In this document: one piece after another, positions 50,502-59,500 of the stretch | How the letters are laid out: each line of letters begins with the position of its first letter | Numbering within the stretch: the first letter of the stretch is position 1 | Source of the DNA: Shinella sp. XGS7 | Lineage (GTDB): Bacteria; Pseudomonadota; Gammaproteobacteria; Burkholderiales; Burkholderiaceae_C | DNA: 64,000 nucleotides | Assembly (NCBI RefSeq): GCF_020535565.1 | Contig: NZ_CP084758.1 | Span: 3,361,001-3,425,000, forward strand | Reading direction: 5' to 3' | Notes under the pieces: generated by a model | Told to the model about the DNA's origin: nothing | The model's input: the letters and a program-made list of their open reading frames with translations, nothing else | Databases searched by the model: none | Program-made: the position numbers and the translations under genes

Positions 50502-50531
50502 AAAACAAGACGCCCCGCAGGGCGGGGCGTC
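50502..50531 (-). terminator. Terminator of the giant repeat-protein gene
   Basis: GACGCCCCGC (50509-50518) and GCGGGGCGTC (50522-50531) form a perfect 10-bp stem with a 3-nt loop. On the minus strand it is followed by TTGTTTTA. It lies 24 bp after the giant gene's stop codon and 12 bp before the acetyltransferase start. Confidence 0.8.
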
Positions 50532-50555
50532 ATCAGGATCAAGCCAAGGGAAGAC

Positions 50556-53500
50556 TTAGATCAGCGGCGTGGCCGACTGCTGGTCGTCGTCCTCCGGTCG
50601 CTTGGCGATCAGCAGATGGCTCACCTGCAGGCCATTGCTGGGCGTGCCCGCCGGGGCACCGCCGGCCGGGGCTCCCTCGTGCAGCACCGGGGTGGTAGGC
50701 GCCGCCAGCACATCGCCCAGGCTGACCGGGGGCGTGTTGCCGCCACCGCCACCCTCGCGGGCAAACCAGACGTCGGTGAGTGCGTGGGTGCTGCCATCGG
50801 ACTTCTTGTAGTCCGACACCAGGCCCAGCAGATTGCCGTTGTCCACCTCGCTGCCCGCCTTGGCGCCGAGGTTCATCTCGACGATGCCCAGATCGGCCAG
50901 GGTCTTGAGCTCACCCGCGTCGGTCTTGCCGTCGTGGTTGGCATCCACCCAGACACGCAGATCCTTGAAGTGCAGATCATTGGCGTCCAGCTTGCCGTCG
51001 TGGTTGGTGTCCTCCTGGCGCATGGCGGTGAAGCCGTCGGCCCCTTGCTTGCCATTGGCCAGCACGGTACCGGCACCGAAGAGTTCGCGACCGTCGTTGA
51101 TGATGCCGTCGCCGTTGCGATCCATCACCAGCAGACCGTCATTGCCACCCACCCAGCCCCAGCGCTGCACCTGGCCGTTGCCGCGCAGGTCGAAGTTCAC
51201 GCCCTGGGCCGCGGACAAGGTGTTGATGCCGTTGCCATCCAGATCCAGCACGATGGGTGTGGCCAGCCACAGGGCGTTGGACTGGTCGGTCGTCATCGCG
51301 TTGACCTGATCGCTGGTGAAGGCATAGGCCTGGGCCATGTTCATCTTCGCGATATCGGCCGTCTCCAGACCCGGCAGCTGATCCGTGGTGATGCTGCGGA
51401 TATGGTCGGTGGTCAGGCCGGCGATCTGGGCCGTGGTCAGGGCACTCAAGTCGTCCGAGTCGAACTGCCGCAGCTGGGTGGTGCTCAGCGCTGCAATCTG
51501 GGTGGACGTGAAGGCCGCGATCTGGGTCGAGGTGAAGGCCTGCATATCGTCGGTCTGCAGCGCCTTGATCTGATCCGTGTTGAAGGCCGCGATCTGGGCG
51601 GTCGTCAGCACATGGGTCTGATCCGTGGTGAAGGCCTGGATCTGGGTCGTGGTCATCGCACGCAGGGCGGCGGTGCTCAGGCCCAGCAGGGCATCGGTGC
51701 TGATGTTGTCAACGTCCGAGGCGTCCAAGCCCACCACCTGGGCGGTGGTCATGGCGCTCAGCTGGGTCGTGGTGAAGGCAGCCACCTGATCGCTGGTGAA
51801 GGCCTTGAGGTCGTCGCTGCCCAGGCCGCGGAAGGCGCCGGCCGAGATCGCCGCCACATCGTTCGTTTCCAGCTGGCTGACCTGGGTGGTGCTCAGCGCG
51901 CCGAGCTGCATCGAGTTCAGCAGCGAGACCTGGCTGGTGGTCAGGGCCAGCAGATCGTCGCTCTGCAGACCGGCGACCTGCGTGGTCGTCATGGCCTGGA
52001 CCTGAACATTGGTCAGCGACTGGATCTGATCCGAGTTCAGGGCCGCCAGCTGGGCGGTGTTGATCGAGCGGAAGGCGAAGGCGTTCAGCGCGCGCAGATC
52101 ATCCGTCTCGATGGCTGCGAACTGCTGGGTGGTCACGCCGGCGATCTGCACCGAGGTCAGGGCCGCGAACTGGTCCGTGGTCCAGGCCTTGAAGTCGTCC
52201 GAACCCATGCCGGCAATCTGGGCCGAGTTCACACCGGGCATCTGCGAAGGCGCCAGCTGCTGCACCTGATCCGAGGTCAGGCCCGCGAACTGGGTGGTCG
52301 TCAGCGCATTGATGGCCGCCGTGCTCAGGGCGCGCAGATCGTCGCTCTCCAGCTTGGTCAGCTGGGTGGTCGTCAGACCCGCCATCTGGCCGGAGCTCAG
52401 GGCGCGGAACTGGTCCGTCGTCATGGCCACCAGCTGATCGGTGGTCAGGGCCTTGATCTGATCGGTCGTCAGGGCGCGCACGGCATTGGTCGAGAGGGCC
52501 TCGATATCGTCCGTGGTCATCTTGGCCAGCTGGGTGGTGCCGATGGACGCCACCTGGGCCGAGGTCAGCGCCTTGATCTGATCGGTGTTCAGTGCGTTCA
52601 GATCATCGCTGTTCAGACCGTTGATCTGCGTGGTCGTCAGCGCCGCCACCTGGCTGGTGAGCAGGGCGCCGATCTGGTCGGAGTTCAGCGCAGCCAGCTG
52701 GGTGGTGTTGAAACCGCGCAGTGCCCCGGAGTTGAGCGCCGCCAGATCGTCGCTCTGCATATTGGCGATCTGGGTGGTGGTCAGACCGGCCACTTGCGTG
52801 GTGGTCAGGGCACGGGCCTGGTCGGTGCTGAGGGCCACGATCTGGTCTGTGGTCAGGGCCTTGACCTGGTCGGAGTTGAAGGCCCGCACCGCGGCCGTGG
52901 ACAAGGCCTCGATATCGTCCGTGGTCATCTTGGCCAGCTGGGTGGTGCCGATGGCCGCGGCCTGGGCCGAGGTCAGGGCACGGATCTGGTCGGTGTTCAG
53001 GGCATTCAGACCATCGCTGGTCAGGCCATTGATCTGGGCCGTGGTCAGCGAGGCCACCTGGGCCGTGGACAGCGAACCCATCTGATCCGAGGTCATGGCC
53101 TTGAGCTGGTCGGTGCTCAGCGCCCGCACCGCCGCCGTGGACAGGGCGCCCACATCGTCGGTGGTCATCTTGGCCAGCTGGGTGGTCCCGATGGCTGCGG
53201 CCTGGGCCGAGCTCAGAGCCTTGAACTGGTCGGTGGTCAGGGCGTTGAGGTCATCGCTGTTCAGACCATTGATCTGGGTGGTGCTCAGCGAGGCGACCTG
53301 GGCGGTCGTGAGGGCCGCGATCTGGTCGGAGTTCAGGGCCGCCAGCTGGGTGGTGTTCAGACCCCGCAGGGCCGCGGTGTTGAGCGCCGCCAGATCATCG
53401 CTCTGCAGGTTCGCGATCTGGGTGGTCGTGAGACCGGCCACCTGGGTCGTGGTCAGGGCCTTGGCCTGATCGGTGGTGAGGGCCACGATCTGGTCGGTGG

Positions 53501-56500
53501 TCATGGCCTTGACCTGGTCGGAGCTCAGGGCACGCACGGCGGCGGTGGAGATGGCGCCCACGTCGTCCGTGGTCATCTTGGCCAGCTGGGTGGTGCCGAT
53601 GGCGGCCACCTGGGTGGAGCTCAGGGCCTTGACCTGGTCGGAGCTCAGGGCGTTGAGGTCATCGCTGTTCAGGCCGTTGATCTGGGTGGTGGTCAGCGAG
53701 GCGACCTGGGCGGTGGACAGGGCCGCGATCTGGTCGGAGTTCAGGGCCGCCAGCTGGGTGGTGTTCAGGCCACGCAGGGCAGCGGTGTTCAGGGCCGCCA
53801 CATCATCGCTCTGCATATTGGCGATCTGGGTGGTGGTCAGACCGGCCACTTGCGTGGTGGTCAGGGCACGGGCCTGGTCGGTGCTGAGGGCCACGACCTG
53901 GTCGGTGGTGAGCGCCTTGACCTGGTCGGAGTTGAGCGCACGCACGCCGGCCGTGGAGATGGCCTCGATGTCGTCCGTGGTCATCTTGGACAGCTGGGTG
54001 GTGCCGATGGCGGCCACCTGGGCGGAGGTCAGGGCCTTGACCTGGTCGGTGTTCAGGGCGTTGAGGCTGTCGCTGTTCAGGCCATTGATCTGGGCCGTGG
54101 TCAGGGCGGCGACCTGGTTGGTCTGCAGGGCTCCGATCTGGTCGGAGGTCATGGCCTTGGTCTGGTCCGTGGTCAGGGCGCGCACGGCAGACGTGGACAG
54201 GGCGGCGATGTCGTCGGTGGTGACCTTGGCCAGCTGGGTGGTGCCGATGGCGGCCACCTGGGTGGAGCTCAGGGCCTTGAACTGGTCGGTGGTCAGGGCG
54301 TTGAGGTCATCGCTGTTCAGACCATTGATCTGGGTGGTGCTCAGCGAGGCGACCTGGGCGGTCGTGAGCGCCGCGATCTGGTCGGAGTTCAGGGCCGCGA
54401 GCTGGGTGGTGTTCAGACCGCGCAGGGCGGCGGTGTTGAGCGCTGCCAGATCGTCGCTCTGCATATTGGCGATCTGGGTGGTCGTGAGACCCGCCACTTG
54501 CGTGGTGGTCAGGGCCCGGGCCTGGTCGGTGGACAGGGCCACGACCTGGTCGGTGGTCAGCGCCTTGACCTGGTCGGAGCTCAGCGCCCGCACGGCGGCG
54601 GTGGACAGGGCCTCCACATCGTCCGTGGTCATCTTGGCCAGCTGGGTGGTGCCGATGGCGCCGGCCTGGGCCGAGGTCAGGGCACGGACCTGGGCCGTGG
54701 TCAGGGCGTTGAGGTCGTCGCTGTTGAGGCCGTTGATCTGGGCCGTGGTCAGCGAGGTGACCTGGGCGGTCGTGAGGGCCGCGATCTGGTCGGAGTTCAG
54801 GGCCGCCAGCTGGGTGGTGTTCAGGCCACGCAGGGCGGCGGTGTTCAGGGCCGCCACATCATCGCTCTGCATATTGGCGATCTGCGTGGTGGTCAGACCG
54901 GCCACTTGCGTGGTGGTCAGGGCCTTGGCCTGGTCGGTACTGAGGGCCACGACCTGGTCGGTGGTGAGCGCCTTGACCTGGTCGGAGTTCAGGGCCCGCA
55001 CGGCGTTGGTCGAGAGGGCCTCGATGTCGTCCGTGGTCATCTTGGCCAGCTGGGTGGTGCCGATGGCCGCGGCCTGCGCGGAGGTCAGGGCCTTGACCTG
55101 GTCGGTGGTCAGGGCGTTGAGGTCGTCGCTGTTGAGGCCGTTGATCTGGGCCGTGGTCAGCGAAGCCACCTGGCTGGTCAGCAGGGCGCCGATCTGGTCG
55201 GAGTTCAGCGCGGCCAGCTGCGTGGTGTTGAGCGCACGCAGAGCGGCGGTGTTCAGGGCCGCGAGGTCGTCGGTGTCGAAGGCCGCGACCTGGGTGGTGC
55301 TGAAGCCACCGACCTGGGCGGAGGTCAGGGCACGGGCCTGATCGGTGGTGAGGGCCTTGATGGCGTCGGTGGTCAGGCCGCCGAGCTGGTTGGTGGGCAC
55401 GGTCGCCATGGCCGCGATCTGCGCGGTGGTCATGGCGGCGAGCTGGTCGGTGGTGAGGTTCTTGAGCTGGTCGGTGTTCAGCGCGCGGATGGCCGCGGTG
55501 GAGAGGGCGCGCAGGTCGTCGCTCTCCATCTTGTTGAGCTGGGTGGTGGTCAGCCCGGCCATCTGGGTGGAGGTCAGGGCACGGGCCTGATCGGTGGTGA
55601 GGGCCACGATCTGGTCGGTGGTCATGGCCTTGACCTGGTCGGAGCTCAGGGCACGCACGGCGGCGGTGGAGATGGCGCCCACGTCGTCCGTGGTCATCTT
55701 GGCCAGCTGGGTGGTGCCGATGGCGGCCACCTGGGTGGAGCTCAGGGCCTTGACCTGGTCGGAGCTCAGGGCGTTGAGGTCATCGCTGTTCAGGCCGTTG
55801 ATCTGGGTGGTGGTCAGCGAGGCGACCTGGGCGGTGGACAGGGCCGCGATCTGGTCGGAGTTCAGGGCCGCCAGCTGGGTGGTGTTCAGGCCACGCAGGG
55901 CAGCGGTGTTCAGGGCCGCCACATCATCGCTCTGCATATTGGCGATCTGGGTGGTGGTCAGACCGGCCACTTGCGTGGTGGTCAGGGCACGGGCCTGGTC
56001 GGTGCTGAGGGCCACGACCTGGTCGGTGGTGAGCGCCTTGACCTGGTCGGAGTTGAGCGCACGCACGCCGGCCGTGGAGATGGCCTCGATGTCGTCCGTG
56101 GTCATCTTGGACAGCTGGGTGGTGCCGATGGCGGCCACCTGGGCGGAGGTCAGGGCCTTGACCTGGTCGGTGTTCAGGGCGTTGAGGCTGTCGCTGTTCA
56201 GGCCATTGATCTGGGCCGTGGTCAGGGCGGCGACCTGGTTGGTCTGCAGGGCTCCGATCTGGTCGGAGGTCATGGCCTTGGTCTGGTCCGTGGTCAGGGC
56301 GCGCACGGCAGACGTGGACAGGGCGGCGATGTCGTCGGTGGTGACCTTGGCCAGCTGGGTGGTGCCGATGGCGGCCACCTGGGTGGAGCTCAGGGCCTTG
56401 AACTGGTCGGTGGTCAGGGCGTTCAGATCATCGCTGTTGAGGCCATTGATCTGGGTGGTGCTCAGCGAGGCGACCTGGGCGGTCGTGAGCGCCGCGATCT

Positions 56501-59500
56501 GGTCGGAGTTCAGGGCCGCCAGCTGGGTGGTGTTCAGACCGCGCAGGGCGGCGGTGTTGAGCGCTGCCAGATCGTCGCTCTGCATATTGGCGATCTGGGT
56601 GGTCGTGAGACCCGCCACTTGCGTGGTGGTCAGGGCCCGGGCCTGGTCGGTGGACAGGGCCACGACCTGGTCGGTGGTCAGCGCCTTGACCTGGTCGGAG
56701 CTCAGCGCCCGCACGGCGGCGGTGGACAGGGCCTCCACATCGTCCGTGGTCATCTTGGCCAGCTGGGTGGTGCCGATGGCGCCGGCCTGGGCCGAGGTCA
56801 GGGCACGGACCTGGGCCGTGGTCAGGGCGTTGAGGTCGTCGCTGTTGAGGCCGTTGATCTGGGCCGTGGTCAGCGAGGTGACCTGGGCGGTCGTGAGGGC
56901 CGCGATCTGGTCGGAGTTCAGGGCCGCCAGCTGGGTGGTGTTCAGGCCACGCAGGGCGGCGGTGTTCAGGGCCGCCACATCATCGCTCTGCATATTGGCG
57001 ATCTGCGTGGTGGTCAGACCGGCCACTTGCGTGGTGGTCAGGGCCTTGGCCTGGTCGGTACTGAGGGCCACGACCTGGTCGGTGGTGAGCGCCTTGACCT
57101 GGTCGGAGTTCAGGGCCCGCACGGCGTTGGTCGAGAGGGCCTCGATGTCGTCCGTGGTCATCTTGGCCAGCTGGGTGGTGCCGATGGCCGCGGCCTGCGC
57201 GGAGGTCAGGGCCTTGACCTGGTCGGTGGTCAGGGCGTTGAGGTCGTCGCTGTTGAGGCCGTTGATCTGGGCCGTGGTCAGCGAAGCCACCTGGCTGGTC
57301 AGCAGGGCGCCGATCTGGTCGGAGTTCAGCGCGGCCAGCTGCGTGGTGTTGAGCGCACGCAGAGCGGCGGTGTTCAGGGCCGCGAGGTCGTCGGTGTCGA
57401 AGGCCGCGACCTGGGTGGTGCTGAAGCCACCGACCTGGGCGGAGGTCAGGGCACGGGCCTGATCGGTGGTGAGGGCCTTGATGGCGTCGGTGGTCAGGCC
57501 GCCGAGCTGGTTGGTGGGCACGGTCGCCATGGCCGCGATCTGCGCGGTGGTCATGGCGGCGAGCTGGTCGGTGGTGAGGTTCTTGAGCTGGTCGGTGTTC
57601 AGCGCGCGGATGGCCGCGGTGGAGAGGGCGCGCAGGTCGTCGCTCTCCATCTTGTTGAGCTGGGTGGTGGTCAGCCCGGCCATCTGGGTGGAGGTCAGGG
57701 CACGGGCCTGATCGGTGGTGAGGGCCACGATCTGGTCGGTGGTCATGGCCTTGACCTGGTCGGAGCTCAGGGCACGCACGGCGGCGGTGGAGATGGCGCC
57801 CACGTCGTCCGTGGTCATCTTGGCCAGCTGGGTGGTGCCGATGGCGGCCACCTGGGTGGAGCTCAGGGCCTTGACCTGGTCGGAGCTCAGGGCGTTGAGG
57901 TCATCGCTGTTCAGGCCGTTGATCTGGGTGGTGGTCAGCGAGGCGACCTGGGCGGTGGACAGGGCCGCGATCTGGTCGGAGTTCAGGGCCGCCAGCTGGG
58001 TGGTGTTCAGGCCACGCAGGGCAGCGGTGTTCAGGGCCGCCACATCATCGCTCTGCATATTGGCGATCTGGGTGGTGGTCAGACCGGCCACTTGCGTGGT
58101 GGTCAGGGCACGGGCCTGGTCGGTGCTGAGGGCCACGACCTGGTCGGTGGTGAGCGCCTTGACCTGGTCGGAGTTGAGCGCACGCACGCCGGCCGTGGAG
58201 ATGGCCTCGATGTCGTCCGTGGTCATCTTGGACAGCTGGGTGGTGCCGATGGCGGCCACCTGGGCGGAGGTCAGGGCCTTGACCTGGTCGGTGTTCAGGG
58301 CGTTGAGGCTGTCGCTGTTCAGGCCATTGATCTGGGCCGTGGTCAGGGCGGCGACCTGGTTGGTCTGCAGGGCTCCGATCTGGTCGGAGGTCATGGCCTT
58401 GGTCTGGTCCGTGGTCAGGGCGCGCACGGCAGACGTGGACAGGGCGGCGATGTCGTCGGTGGTGACCTTGGCCAGCTGGGTGGTGCCGATGGCGGCCACC
58501 TGGGTGGAGCTCAGGGCCTTGAACTGGTCGGTGGTCAGGGCGTTCAGATCATCGCTGTTGAGGCCATTGATCTGGGTGGTGCTCAGCGAGGCGACCTGGG
58601 CGGTCGTGAGCGCCGCGATCTGGTCGGAGTTCAGGGCCGCCAGCTGGGTGGTGTTCAGACCGCGCAGGGCGGCGGTGTTGAGCGCTGCCAGATCGTCGCT
58701 CTGCATATTGGCGATCTGGGTGGTCGTGAGACCCGCCACTTGCGTGGTGGTCAGGGCCCGGGCCTGGTCGGTGGACAGGGCCACGACCTGGTCGGTGGTC
58801 AGCGCCTTGACCTGGTCGGAGCTCAGCGCCCGCACGGCGGCGGTGGACAGGGCCTCCACATCGTCCGTGGTCATCTTGGCCAGCTGGGTGGTGCCGATGG
58901 CGCCGGCCTGGGCCGAGGTCAGGGCACGGACCTGGGCCGTGGTCAGGGCGTTGAGGTCGTCGCTGTTGAGGCCGTTGATCTGGGCCGTGGTCAGCGAGGT
59001 GACCTGGGCGGTCGTGAGGGCCGCGATCTGGTCGGAGTTCAGGGCCGCCAGCTGGGTGGTGTTCAGGCCACGCAGGGCGGCGGTGTTCAGGGCCGCCACA
59101 TCATCGCTCTGCATATTGGCGATCTGCGTGGTGGTCAGACCGGCCACTTGCGTGGTGGTCAGGGCCTTGGCCTGGTCGGTACTGAGGGCCACGACCTGGT
59201 CGGTGGTGAGCGCCTTGACCTGGTCGGAGTTCAGGGCCCGCACGGCGTTGGTCGAGAGGGCCTCGATGTCGTCCGTGGTCATCTTGGCCAGCTGGGTGGT
59301 GCCGATGGCCGCGGCCTGCGCGGAGGTCAGGGCCTTGACCTGGTCGGTGGTCAGGGCGTTGAGGTCGTCGCTGTTGAGGCCGTTGATCTGGGCCGTGGTC
59401 AGCGAAGCCACCTGGCTGGTCAGCAGGGCGCCGATCTGGTCGGAGTTCAGCGCGGCCAGCTGCGTGGTGTTGAGGCCGCGCAGGGCGGCGCTGTTCAGGG

